Shown here one piece after another: positions 52,711 to 60,989 of a stretch of DNA of 64,000 bases (the first letter of the stretch is position 1; each line of letters opens with the position of its first letter). This stretch comes from UBA7803 sp963822255. GTDB lineage: Bacteria; Pseudomonadota; Gammaproteobacteria; Pseudomonadales; Azotimanducaceae. The DNA lies in assembly GCA_963822255.1 (NCBI GenBank), contig CAWGGV010000002.1, positions 124,001-188,000 of the forward strand. The letters are read 5' to 3'. The notes beneath the pieces were generated by a model. It ran no database searches, was not told where the DNA came from, and saw only the letters and a list, made by a program, of their open reading frames with translations. The translations under genes were made by a program, and so were the position numbers.

Positions 52711-53873
52711 GCAACGACGGCGGCGACGGGGCCATCAGGACGTTCATCGTCTGCTCCGGCCTGGGCCGCACCCGGCGCGGTTACGAGGCGGCGTTTCGTC
52801 AAATTCACGATGCGCTGCTGGGGGAGCCGGGTCTGGACCTCCGTCTGTTCAAAGGCGGCGGCGCATCCACCCGCACGGAACGAGCGCTGTGGAACCTGCC
52901 CCGGCGCTCCCGGCTCGCCAACGCCATCGGCGAACGGTTCTCTCTGGGCAATCCGCTGCTCGGCCGTGGTTACTACGTGGAGCAGCTCACCTTTTTTGTC
53001 AGTCTGCTGCCGCACCTGGTGATCGGCAGGCCCCACGTGATCTACTTCAGCGACAAGGACCTGGGCGTTTTTCTGGCGCGGTGGCGGCGCCTCACCGGCG
53101 CCCGCTACAAGCTGCTGTTCCGCAACGGCGGCCCGTACCCGCCGCCATATCGCCGGTTCGATCATGTCCAGCAGGTAACGTCCGTTTATCTGGAGCGGGC
53201 GCTCGCGGCAGGGTCGCCGACGACTCAGCAAAGCCTCCTGCCGGAGGCGTTCGCCATTCCGCCGGAGTTCACGCCGCCGACACCCGACGAGCAGGCCACG
53301 CTGCGCCGCCGACTGGGTCTCCCCGAGGATCGGCCGATGGTGCTGTCGGTGAGCGCCGTGAACGTCAGCCACAAGCGCCTCGACTATCTGATCCGGGAGG
53401 TGGCTGCCCTGGACGAGTCACAGCCGTTTCTGCTGATCCTCGGCGAGGCGGACGCGGAGACCCCGCAAGTCGCCGCGCTCGCCGACGCGCTGCTCGGCGC
53501 GGAAGGGTACCGGATCGACTCCGTCGCGGCGGAAGCGATCGTCGATTACTATCGAGCGGCCGATCTGCTGGTGCTCGCTTCCACCCGGGAAGGCTTCGGC
53601 CGGGTCATGGTGGAAGCGATGTCCCAGGGACTTGCCTGTCTGGCTCACGACTACGGCATCAGCCGCTACGTGCTGGGCGAATACGGTTACTTCGCCGACT
53701 TCACGGCTGCCGGCGCACTAACGGACTTGATCCGCCGCGTGCTGACAGAAGGTGACTGTTCCGAGAAGCGGACGGCCCGGCACCAGTCGGCGTACCAGCG
53801 GTTCGGTTCGGACGGACTGCGCGACGCTTACGTGGCGATCATTCGCCGCTCAGCCGAGGGCGCCGCCGGGTGA
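52707..53873 (+). CDS. GT4-family glycosyltransferase
   Basis: A 388-residue GT-B glycosyltransferase. The donor-binding C-terminal half is clear: PMVLSVSAVNVSHKRLDYLIREVA, PFLLILGEADAET, VDYYRAADLLVLASTREGFGRVMVEAMSQGLACLAHDY (the EGFG..E motif of GT4). The N-terminal acceptor half is divergent. Its ATG overlaps the preceding stop (ATGA), and its TGA overlaps the GTG of the hydrolase gene. Donor and acceptor are unknown; the GDP-fucose genes 2-4 kb downstream are one possible source. Confidence 0.88.
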   Translation: MSNDGGDGAIRTFIVCSGLGRTRRGYEAAFRQIHDALLGEPGLDLRLFKGGGASTRTERALWNLPRRSRLANAIGERFSLGNPLLGRGYYVEQLTFFVSLLPHLVIGRPHVIYFSDKDLGVFLARWRRLTGARYKLLFRNGGPYPPPYRRFDHVQQVTSVYLERALAAGSPTTQQSLLPEAFAIPPEFTPPTPDEQATLRRRLGLPEDRPMVLSVSAVNVSHKRLDYLIREVAALDESQPFLLILGEADAETPQVAALADALLGAEGYRIDSVAAEAIVDYYRAADLLVLASTREGFGRVMVEAMSQGLACLAHDYGISRYVLGEYGYFADFTAAGALTDLIRRVLTEGDCSEKRTARHQSAYQRFGSDGLRDAYVAIIRRSAEGAAG

Positions 53874-54772
53874 CGGTGGAGGAGGTTGCCGTCGAGGCTC
53901 CCGGCGGGTTGTGCCTGCGCGGCTTGCTGTATCCGGCCCGTTCCACTGCGGCCCGAGCACCCCTGTGCCTGTGCATTCACGGATTGGGGGTGGATGCCAA
54001 CGTCTGGGGCTTCGTCGCGCCCGAGATCCAGGCGCGGGGCGTGTCTGCGCTCTGCCTCGATCTCTCCGGTCACGGCCTGTCCGGCCGTACCGGTCGTTGG
54101 CAGCTCGCGCCGAGACCCATGGCCCGTGATCTGCTCGCGGCCTGCCGGCGCCTCGGGCTCGCGCCGGACGTGCTGCTGGCGCAGTCGTTCGGCGCCTGCG
54201 TCGCCCTCGAGCTGCTGGCGTTGACGAGCGAAGCCACGGCCCCGGTGCTGTTCGCGGTGACGCCGGTGTGGACGGGGACGCGCAAGTCATTCCGGACCCT
54301 GCCGTCCACGGCGCTGGCCGTTGCCCGTTTTCTGCGCCGGGTAGGCCGCCAGGGGGGGTACGCCGGCGGCGGCGAGCCGGCGCGCCGCGATCATACGCAA
54401 TTCGCCGGGCAGGGCGATCACCACTTGCCGCGGTTCGCGGCGGAGGCCGCCTCGGTGTCGTGGATGAGCTATGCCCGGATGCTCATCTGGCTGAGGCTGC
54501 AGGGCTACCTGCACCGCTACGACTGGCGGCGCCTGGCGCCGTACCCCGTTCGCATGGTCGCCGCCACCGACGAGGGGTTGTGGAACAACCGCGAGCTGGA
54601 GGCGGTGCAGCGCCACACCGGCTGGCCCCTGCACTGGCTGCCGATGCAGCACGTCTCTCTGGCCACGGAACCGCAATACGCCGCCCCCCTCGTCGATCTG
54701 CTCGAGCAGGACCCCCGCTGGCCCGCCCCTGTGGGAGCGGCCTCCCGGTCGCGATTGTTTCCGATGCCCTAG
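53870..54772 (+). CDS. Alpha/beta hydrolase, C-terminus extended by a REP-like element
   Basis: A 300-residue serine hydrolase. The oxyanion block CIHGLGVDANVWGFVAPEI, DLSGHGLSGRTGRW, the nucleophile elbow AQSFGACVALEL (Ser at about residue 106) and a C-terminal His in LPMQHVSLATEPQYA are visible. GTG 53870 overlaps the preceding stop (GTGA). The last 14 residues (PVGAASRSRLFPMP) are encoded by the REP-like element at 54731-54755, so the original stop was probably upstream. The TAG stop interlocks with the convergent gene's stop in CTAG. An acyl- or acetyl-esterase role on the glycan is possible. Confidence 0.85.
   Translation: MTVEEVAVEAPGGLCLRGLLYPARSTAARAPLCLCIHGLGVDANVWGFVAPEIQARGVSALCLDLSGHGLSGRTGRWQLAPRPMARDLLAACRRLGLAPDVLLAQSFGACVALELLALTSEATAPVLFAVTPVWTGTRKSFRTLPSTALAVARFLRRVGRQGGYAGGGEPARRDHTQFAGQGDHHLPRFAAEAASVSWMSYARMLIWLRLQGYLHRYDWRRLAPYPVRMVAATDEGLWNNRELEAVQRHTGWPLHWLPMQHVSLATEPQYAAPLVDLLEQDPRWPAPVGAASRSRLFPMP
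54731..54755 (+). repeat. REP-like element at a gene 3' end
   Basis: GTGGGAGCGGCC, then TCCC, then GGTCGCGAT: a near copy of the elements at 27324 and 19281. It overlaps the end of the hydrolase reading frame and precedes the junction of two convergent genes, a usual REP location. Confidence 0.7.
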
Positions 54773-55389
54773 AAATCGTACCGAAAGCCGATCTGCAGCG
54801 ACTGCCCCGAAAAGTCGGTCGTGAGCTTCTGGGAACTCCCCGACAGGTCCTGGCGCGACGGGGCGAACTGGTAGCGATAGCCGATGTCGACCGCCATGTT
54901 GCGGCGAAAATACCAGTTCGCGCCGGCGCCGAGGCGCCCGATGTAGGCGTTCGTATCGAGACTCTCGAGCTCGAGCTTGCCGCCGCCGGCGCCGACTCCG
55001 ACGTACGGCCGCAGGCCGTGCCAGGGGGCGAAGTCTCGCCAGAGGTCCACCGCCACCATGGTCGACTTCAGCCTCGAGCCCTTGAACATGTTGCCGGCCG
55101 GCACCTTCACATCGTTGGTCTGGCGCTGGTACTCGACATCGACCCGGTACGGCGCCTCGAAGGCGTAGCCCACCGCGATGCCTGGTCCGGTGTCGTCACC
55201 GAACGTCGCATTGAACTTCAGCCGTGTCGTCCCCTGCCGGTAGGTCATGTCGGACTTCTCGACCCCGGCCTGGTGGTAGCTCGGCAGCACGTACCAGACC
55301 CCTCGAGCCTGATCGGTGGCGGCATGCGCGGTGGCGAACGCCAGGAAACCGGCCAGATACCAGATACCTGCTCTCATCGCCTCTTCCAT
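54769..55389 (-). CDS. Outer-membrane beta-barrel protein
   Basis: A 206-residue secreted protein with a signal peptide (about residues 1-24, ending ATAHA). The mature part alternates polar and hydrophobic residues with aromatic girdles (GIAVGYAFEAPYRVDVEYQRQ, GLRPYVGVGAGGGKLELESL, MAVDIGYRYQF) and ends in RYDF, a C-terminal Phe typical of OmpA/OmpW-like barrels. About eight strands fit. ATG 55389 is favoured by AGGAGG 9 bases upstream; ATG 55377 is the alternative. It shares its stop region with the convergent hydrolase gene. Confidence 0.85.
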   Translation of the reverse strand: MEEAMRAGIWYLAGFLAFATAHAATDQARGVWYVLPSYHQAGVEKSDMTYRQGTTRLKFNATFGDDTGPGIAVGYAFEAPYRVDVEYQRQTNDVKVPAGNMFKGSRLKSTMVAVDLWRDFAPWHGLRPYVGVGAGGGKLELESLDTNAYIGRLGAGANWYFRRNMAVDIGYRYQFAPSRQDLSGSSQKLTTDFSGQSLQIGFRYDF

Positions 55390-55465
55390 ATTCCGGTGAC
55401 CTCCTGACGAGAGGGGGCATCGCCGGAAAATCTGTCGCGCCCGGAGCGCATCCGCGCGATCGACT

Positions 55466-56434
55466 TCAGTGCCCGTCGCGGTGCGGGTTCGCCAGATACC
55501 ATTGGTAGGTGCGGGAGAGGCCTTCTTCGAGGCCGATGCGCGCGCGCCAACCGGTGGCGTGCAGGCGGCCGACGTCGAGCAGCTTGCGCGGCGTGCCGTC
55601 GGGCTTGGAGGTGTCGAAGACGGTGTCGCCCTGGAAGCCCACGACCCGGGCGACGATTTCCGCCAGCTCACGGATCTCCACGTCCTCGCCGGTGCCGACG
55701 TTGATGTGCGACAGCATGGGTTGCGTGTGCGCCCGATACGCGTCGTCGGGGAGGTTCATGACGTGCACCGACGCGGCCGCCATGTCGTCCACGTGCAGGA
55801 ATTCGCGGCGGGGGCGGCCGGAGCCCCAGACGGTGACGGATTGCGCGCCGTTCACCCTGGCCTGATGGAATCGGTCGATCAGGCCGGGAATGACGTGACT
55901 GTTCTGCGGGTGGAAGTTGTCGTTCTGGCCGTAGAGGTTCGTCGGCATGATGCTGCGGTAGTCGGTGCCGTACTGACGGTTGTAAGACTCGCACATCTTG
56001 ATGCCGGCGATCTTGGCGATGGCGTACGGCTCGTTCGTGGGCTCGAGGGGGCCGGTGAGCAGGGCGTCCTCACGCATGGGCTGCGCGGCGAGCTTGGGAT
56101 AGATGCAGGACGAGCCGAGAAACAGGAGCTTCGGCACGCCGTGCCGGTAGGCGGAGTCGATGACGATGCTCTGGATCACCAGATTGTCGCGGATGAACTC
56201 GGCGGGATAGCTGTCGTTGGCGACGATGCCGCCCACCTTGGCGGCCGCCAGATAGACCTGGTCGATGCGCTCGGCGGCGAAGAAGGTGTCCACCGCGCGC
56301 TGATCGGTGAGGTCGAGATCCTGCCGCGAGCGGGTAACCAGCACGGCATCGGCCGCGTCCGCCTCGAGCTGCCGGACGATGGCGGATCCCACCATGCCGC
56401 GATGTCCCGCCACGAAAATGCGCACACCGCTCAC
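55466..56434 (-). CDS. fcl: GDP-L-fucose synthase
   Basis: A 322-residue SDR epimerase/reductase that turns GDP-4-keto-6-deoxy-D-mannose into GDP-L-fucose. Motifs: VAGHRGMVGSAIVRQL (cofactor), LAAAKVGGIVAN, FLGSSCIYPKLAAQP (Ser), NEPYAIAKIAGIKMCESYNRQYG (Tyr/Lys) and PTNLYGQNDNFHPQNSHVIPGLIDRF. GTG 56434 is chosen, with GGAG upstream, directly after the gmd stop, so the two genes are coupled. Together they supply the fucosyl donor for the glycan region. Confidence 0.95.
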   Translation of the reverse strand: MSGVRIFVAGHRGMVGSAIVRQLEADAADAVLVTRSRQDLDLTDQRAVDTFFAAERIDQVYLAAAKVGGIVANDSYPAEFIRDNLVIQSIVIDSAYRHGVPKLLFLGSSCIYPKLAAQPMREDALLTGPLEPTNEPYAIAKIAGIKMCESYNRQYGTDYRSIMPTNLYGQNDNFHPQNSHVIPGLIDRFHQARVNGAQSVTVWGSGRPRREFLHVDDMAAASVHVMNLPDDAYRAHTQPMLSHINVGTGEDVEIRELAEIVARVVGFQGDTVFDTSKPDGTPRKLLDVGRLHATGWRARIGLEEGLSRTYQWYLANPHRDGH

Positions 56435-56436
56435 CT

Positions 56437-57561
56437 TCAGCGCTCCGTTGGCAGGATGACGGCGTGGCCGTGCTTCTTCAGCAGCGCGTACTGGCGCGCC
56501 TTCGCGAGGTCGCACTCCATCATCTCTTCACACATCGCTTCCACCGTTATCTCCGGCGCCCAGCCGAGCTCGCGCTTGGCCCGGCCCGGGTCTCCCAGCA
56601 GGGTCTCCACTTCCGCCGGGCGGAAGTAACGGGGATCGACCCGGACGATCACGTCACCTTGCTTCACCGCGGGCGCGCGGGACGGATCCGCCGCCGTGAC
56701 GGTTGCCACCTCGTCGATGCCGTCGCCGCTGAAGGACAGCTCGATGCCGGCGCAGCGGGCGGCCATCTCGACGAACTGACGCACGGAGATCTGCCGGCCG
56801 GTAGCGATGACGAAGTCCTCCGCTGTCTGCTGCTGCAGCATCATCCACTGCATGCGCACGTAGTCGCGGGTGTGTCCCCAGTCGCGGCGCGACCCCAGAT
56901 TGCCGAGGAACAGGCAGGACTCGAGGCCGAGAGCGATGTTGGCGAGACCGCGGGTCGTCTTGCGGGTGACGAATGTCTCGCCGCGGCGCGGCGACTCGTG
57001 ATTGAACAGCACGCCGTTACAGGCGTACATGCCGTAGGCCTCGCGGTAGTTGACGGTGATCCAGTAGGCGTACAGCTTCGCCACCGCGTAAGGCGAGCGC
57101 GGATGGAATGGTGTCGTCTCCCGCTGTGGGGTCTCCTGCACCAGGCCGAAGAGCTCGGAGGTGGAGGCCTGGTAGTAGCGGGTCTTCTTCTCCAGCCCGA
57201 GAAACCGGATCGCCTCGAGCAGGCGCAGCGCGCCGATGGCGTCGACGTCGGCCGTGTACTCGGGGGATTCGAAGGATACCGCCACGTGCGACTGGGCGCC
57301 GAGGTTGTACACTTCGTCCGGCTTTACCTCGTTCATGATGCGCACGAGATTGGAGCTGTCGGTGAGATCGCCGTAGTGAAGCGCGAGATTGGGGTTCGGG
57401 GTATGCGGATCCTGATAGATGTGATCGATGCGCTCGGTGTTGAACAGCGAGCTGCGGCGTTTGATGCCGTGCACCTCGTACCCCTTCTCGAGCAATAGCT
57501 CCGCCAGGTAGGAGCCGTCCTGGCCGGTGATGCCGGTGATGAGCGCCGTCTTTCTCGTCAT
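56437..57561 (-). CDS. gmd: GDP-mannose 4,6-dehydratase
   Basis: A 374-residue NADP-dependent dehydratase that makes GDP-4-keto-6-deoxy-D-mannose. GITGQDGSYLAELLLEKGYEVHGIKRRSS, HYGDLTDSSNLVRI, YNLGAQSHVAVSFE, YYQASTSELFG, the catalytic PRSPYAVAKLYAYWITVNYREAYG and NHESPRRGETFVTRKTTR are all present. ATG 57561 gives the expected start. It is the first gene of the gmd-fcl operon. The 246 bases upstream (57,562-57,808) contain nothing I can identify. Confidence 0.96.
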   Translation of the reverse strand: MTRKTALITGITGQDGSYLAELLLEKGYEVHGIKRRSSLFNTERIDHIYQDPHTPNPNLALHYGDLTDSSNLVRIMNEVKPDEVYNLGAQSHVAVSFESPEYTADVDAIGALRLLEAIRFLGLEKKTRYYQASTSELFGLVQETPQRETTPFHPRSPYAVAKLYAYWITVNYREAYGMYACNGVLFNHESPRRGETFVTRKTTRGLANIALGLESCLFLGNLGSRRDWGHTRDYVRMQWMMLQQQTAEDFVIATGRQISVRQFVEMAARCAGIELSFSGDGIDEVATVTAADPSRAPAVKQGDVIVRVDPRYFRPAEVETLLGDPGRAKRELGWAPEITVEAMCEEMMECDLAKARQYALLKKHGHAVILPTER

Positions 57562-57808
57562 GCCAGATCCTTCACTGCGGGAGCAGAGTCTAGCAGCCCC
57601 GCGGCCCGCGTTCAGCGGGGCAGGAGGCGGGCGGCGCGTTCGGCGTTGGCGACGCCCGCGGCTGGTTTCTGGTGGGCCGCTGGCGCCGCTGATCGTGGCC
57701 TCCGGGGCGCAGTGCTCCGCTCCTTGCGTTTTGCCGATGGTTGCAAGATCGTCACCGTCCCGACGCAACGGCAGACGATCGGTGAACGCACCCGGCGACC
57801 GGGAAACG

Positions 57809-58315
57809 ATGCGCACCACGTTCGAACGGGCGGCCACGGCATACCGTCTCGGGCGGCCGGGGTATCCGGTAGAGCTCTATGCACTGCTCGCCAGCCGTTG
57901 CGGACTCGGTCCCGGTTGCGCGGTGCTGGAGGTGGGCGCCGGTACCGGCCAGGCAACGCGCCCCTTGCTGGACTCGGGGGCACAGGTTACGACGGTGGAG
58001 CCCGGTGCGGAGCTGCTGCGCGAGCTCCGCAAGCATTGCGGGGGGCGACGCCTCAGGGTCGTCAGCGCCACCTACGAAGGCGCCGATCTGCCGTCGTCGG
58101 CTGAGCGCCACGAGATTCGATGGCAGGGCCGTCACGATCCGCGGCAGCTACGCGCGCTGTTCGCCACCTTCTCGCCGTGGATCGCCCTGCCGGAGCGGCG
58201 TCGAGAAACGCTGCTCGACATGCTGGCGGAGCTCGCCGGGACCCGCTTCGGGGGTCTGGTGGTGCGGCCGTACGTGACGTTGCTGGAACTGCGGCGACGG
58301 AAGCACGCCGCTTGA
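57809..58315 (+). pseudogene. SAM methyltransferase with internal deletion
   Basis: The N-terminal 90 residues are a normal class I methyltransferase start (RAATAYRLGRPGYPVELYALLA, VLEVGAGTGQATRPLLDSGAQVTTVEPGAELL). After YEGADLP the central part with the expected FDLV motif and catalytic region is missing, and the sequence resumes with the family-like C-terminus HEIRWQGRHDPRQLRALFATFSPWIALP. Only 168 residues remain of about 260. The reading frame is preserved across the join near 58,090. It overlaps the next gene by 4 bases. Confidence 0.72.
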
Positions 58316-58872
58316 CCATCGTGCCGGTGAAGCCGACCAAGCCCATCGTGATCACTGGCGTGATGGCCGCGGGCAAGTCGACGGTTGCCGAGGCGCTCGC
58401 CCGCCGATTCCCCAAGAGCGTGCACCTGCGAGGCGATGCGTTTCGCCGCATGATCGTCAGCGGGCGGATCGAGATCACCGCGGAGGCGCCGGCGGAGGCG
58501 TTGGCGCAGCTCGAGATGCGTTATGCGGCGGCCGCGGCCGCTGCCCGCGCCTACCTCGCCAGCGGGTTCACCGTCGTGCACCAGGACGTGATCATCGGCC
58601 GGGCGCTTGCCGATTTCATCGCCAACTATCGCCACACAGGTTTGTACCTGGTGGTCCTTTGTCCCAATGCGGACGCGGTACGCCGACGAGAAGCGGCAAG
58701 GGCCAAAAAGGGCTACCACGGGTTCACCGTAGAACAGCTCGAGCAGGTGTTTCGGGCAGAGACGCCGCGGCTCGGGCTGTGGTTGGACAATTCGACCCTC
58801 ACCGTCGAGGAAACCGTCGAGCGGATTCTGCGGTCGTTGGATGCGGCTGAGGTGCCGGTCGGCCAGCACTAG
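58312..58872 (+). CDS. P-loop kinase-like protein (phosphotransferase/zeta-toxin type)
   Basis: A 186-residue P-loop protein: IVITGVMAAGKSTVAEALARRFP (Walker A), HLRGDAFRRMIVSGR, FTVVHQDVIIG, and an Arg-rich lid around RRREAARAKKGYHGFT. The pattern is that of chloramphenicol-phosphotransferase-like or zeta-toxin-like small-molecule kinases. No antitoxin partner is present. The start is uncertain: TTG 58312 (TTGA overlap) or GTG 58321/58327. Substrate unknown. Confidence 0.72.
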   Translation: MTIVPVKPTKPIVITGVMAAGKSTVAEALARRFPKSVHLRGDAFRRMIVSGRIEITAEAPAEALAQLEMRYAAAAAAARAYLASGFTVVHQDVIIGRALADFIANYRHTGLYLVVLCPNADAVRRREAARAKKGYHGFTVEQLEQVFRAETPRLGLWLDNSTLTVEETVERILRSLDAAEVPVGQH

Positions 58873-58903
58873 CTGAGATTGTGGTCTCACTGGATGGAAT
58901 TGG

Positions 58904-59056
58904 ATGGACAAATGGAGGCGGACCACGGTCGCCAAAGCTACGAAGCTGACCGGCGCAAACCGCAACACGATCAAGGGCCACCTAGCCGCCCTCACCGATG
59001 CCCGGCACCTCGAGCGCCACGGCAAGGGGCGCGGCACGTGGTACAGCACCAATTAG
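58904..59056 (+). pseudogene. C-terminal remnant of a Fic-family protein
   Basis: A 50-codon frame whose product (KLTGANRNTIKGHLAALTDA..., GKGRGTWYSTN) matches the winged-helix C-terminus that ends many Fic AMP-transferases. The Fic core is absent, so it is a relic. It lies in the 288-base gap between the kinase-like gene and the VOC gene and has no evident ribosome-binding site. Confidence 0.5.
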
Positions 59057-59160
59057 CCCGAAGACCCCTTCAGCGGCCTGCGATGTAGGTAGGCGGCACT
59101 CCATTCCCTTCCGTGGCATAGGTGATAGGCTTCCTCCCGGAGGGCAACTGCGGAGTCCGA

Positions 59161-59526
59161 ATGCAAGTTCGTGCGCTCGATCACGTTCAGCTGGCGATGC
59201 CGCCGGGGCGGGAGGATGAGGCGCGCGCCTTCTATCACCGGGTTCTCGGCATTCCCGAAACGCCCAAACCGCCACATCTGGCCAGGCGCGGCGGCTGCTG
59301 GTTCGAGAACAGCGCGGTGAAGATCCATCTCGGCGTCGAGCAGGATTTTCATCCGGCGAAGAAGGCCCATCCGGCCCTTCTGGTGGAAGATCTCCCGGCG
59401 CTCAAGGCGGCCATCGCGGCGGCCGGCTACGTGCTCGCGGACGACGAGCCGCTCGAAGGCTACGATCGCATCTACGCCGAGGATCCTTTCGGCAACCGCC
59501 TCGAGCTGATGGAACCGAAGCGGTGA
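59161..59526 (+). CDS. VOC (glyoxalase-fold) family protein
   Basis: A 121-residue metal-binding VOC protein: LDHVQLAMPPGREDEARAFYHRVLGIPE at the start and DRIYAEDPFGNRLELMEPKR at the end give the paired beta-alpha-beta-beta-beta modules with likely His and Glu metal ligands. It is short, acting as a dimer as usual. GGAG lies 4 bases before ATG 59161. Members are dioxygenases, isomerases or resistance proteins; the activity cannot be set. It heads a possible catabolic cluster with the HpaB-like gene. Confidence 0.9.
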   Translation: MQVRALDHVQLAMPPGREDEARAFYHRVLGIPETPKPPHLARRGGCWFENSAVKIHLGVEQDFHPAKKAHPALLVEDLPALKAAIAAAGYVLADDEPLEGYDRIYAEDPFGNRLELMEPKR

Positions 59527-59528
59527 CG

Positions 59529-59570
59529 CTGTTCACGACCCGGCAAAGGCTGTTCACAACCCTGCAAAGG
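59529..59570 (+). repeat. Tandem 21-bp repeat before the HpaB-like gene
   Basis: Two adjacent units of the form CTGTTCAC(G/A)ACCC(G/T)GCAAAGG, identical in 19 of 21 positions. The second unit supplies the AAAGGA ribosome-binding sequence of the following gene. It may be a duplicated translation-initiation or operator region. Confidence 0.7.
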
Positions 59571-59581
59571 AAGCAATCACG

Positions 59582-60979
59582 ATGATGACTGGCGAAGAGT
59601 ACAAGGCATCCCTCAACGACGGCCGCGTCGTCGTGCTCGAAGGCGAGCGGGTGATGGACATGCCGAACCACCCCATATACAAAGCGCCGGTAGACTTGGC
59701 GGCTTCCCTCTACGACCGCGGCTACGATCCGACGCCCGGGGCGGTTCGGGCGACCATCCGCACTATTCAATCCAAGGAAGATCTGCGCGCCCATGCCATG
59801 AAGCACGACGCGACGGATATCCTGCTCGGCGTGACCAGCGCATCGATGATGACCTTGCTTACCGCGGCAGGACGCATCGAAGACCGTCTGCCGGAGAATG
59901 CCGAGCGCATCCGCGCCTACGTGAAGGAGGCTCAGCGGCGCGACATCCGCATCACCCAGTGCATCACCGACGCCAAGGGCGACCGCTCGCAGCCCCCGGC
60001 GCGTCAGGAGGACCCGGACGCATACGTGCGCGTCGTGGAACGCCGCTCCGACGGCGTGGTAATCCGTGGCGCGAAGCTGCACATCACGGCGGCTTCGCTC
60101 GGCCACGAGCTGATGACCATTCCGACCAAGCGCATGAAGCCGGGCGAAGAGGACTACTCCATCGCCTGCATGGTGCCGTGCAACGCCGAGGGGGTGAAGT
60201 TCGTCGACGTCGATTATGCGGTCCGCCACAAGGATCCGCGCCGCTTTCCGATCTCGCGCAGCAAGCACACACCGGATTCGTTCGTGATCTTCGACAACGT
60301 GTTCGTGCCGAGCGAGCGCGTGCTCATGGACGGCGAGCCCGACTTCGCGGCGGTGTTTGCACACTCGCTCGGGCTGTGGGAGCGCATCGGCGGCCTGTCG
60401 GCCATGGCGGTGGCGTATGACCGATTCTGCGGCTTTGCGCAGCTCATCGCGGAAGCGAACGGCGTGCACCGCATCGAGCACGTGAAGGAGAAGATCTCGC
60501 GCATGATCATCAATGCGACCCTGATCCGCTCCAGCCTCGAGGCTGCCATCGAGCACTGCCACTTCTCGTCGGACGGCTCGGCCTTTCCCAACGAGCTGTA
60601 CACCAACGCCGGCAAGTATCACGGCGCCGACAACTACTACAACATGGTGCGCGACCTGCACGACATCTGCGGCGGTTCCATCCAGACCGCGCCGGGCATC
60701 GGCGACCTGGAGCACCCCGAGGTAGGACACTTCGTGCGCAAGTACATGGGCACGAAGCAGTCGGTGGACGGGTTGTACCGTACCAAGCTGTTCCACGCGA
60801 TCTACGATGCCACCGCCGGCGCGAACGGTAGCTGGCAGGAGATCGCGCTGCTCTTGTCCGGCGGCGGACTGCACGCCCAGCGCGTGGTCTCGCGCGGCCA
60901 GTACGACATCGAGGCGGCCAAGAAGAGCGCGCTCGAGTTCGCGGGCATGGAGGAGTACATCGGCGTTGCCGTCGCATGA
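59582..60979 (+). CDS. HpaB-superfamily flavoprotein (4-hydroxyphenylacetate hydroxylase / 4-hydroxybutyryl-CoA dehydratase fold)
   Basis: A 465-residue protein of the acyl-CoA-dehydrogenase-like HpaB fold. Conserved pieces: MTGEEYKASLNDGR, ITQCITDAKGDRSQPP, DGVVIRGAKLHITAASLGHELMTIPTKRM (flavin region), FVIFDNVFVPSERVLMDG, and DICGGSIQTAPGIGDLEHPEVG. It resembles the 4-hydroxybutyryl-CoA dehydratase branch in wording, but the Cys residues that hold that enzyme's [4Fe-4S] cluster are absent, so a flavin-dependent aromatic or acyl hydroxylase is more likely. A separate flavin reductase is not seen nearby. It precedes an MFS transporter, suggesting a catabolic unit. Confidence 0.82.
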   Translation: MMTGEEYKASLNDGRVVVLEGERVMDMPNHPIYKAPVDLAASLYDRGYDPTPGAVRATIRTIQSKEDLRAHAMKHDATDILLGVTSASMMTLLTAAGRIEDRLPENAERIRAYVKEAQRRDIRITQCITDAKGDRSQPPARQEDPDAYVRVVERRSDGVVIRGAKLHITAASLGHELMTIPTKRMKPGEEDYSIACMVPCNAEGVKFVDVDYAVRHKDPRRFPISRSKHTPDSFVIFDNVFVPSERVLMDGEPDFAAVFAHSLGLWERIGGLSAMAVAYDRFCGFAQLIAEANGVHRIEHVKEKISRMIINATLIRSSLEAAIEHCHFSSDGSAFPNELYTNAGKYHGADNYYNMVRDLHDICGGSIQTAPGIGDLEHPEVGHFVRKYMGTKQSVDGLYRTKLFHAIYDATAGANGSWQEIALLLSGGGLHAQRVVSRGQYDIEAAKKSALEFAGMEEYIGVAVA

Positions 60980-60989
60980 GTCTTTGCTC

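Noticed and set aside
57562..57808. Possible small gene between gmd and the damaged methyltransferase
   Set aside because: The frames are short and have no family motif or ribosome-binding site; a minus-strand end (ERAARLLPR) could be a relic but cannot be assigned.
58873..59160. Possible tRNA or small RNA in the 288-base gap
   Set aside because: No cloverleaf or strong conserved stem was seen; the gap is explained by the Fic relic and short spacers.
60375..60390. CTGTGGGAGCGCAT as a REP head in the HpaB-like gene
   Set aside because: It codes for LWERIGG within a conserved region and lacks the stem and tail.
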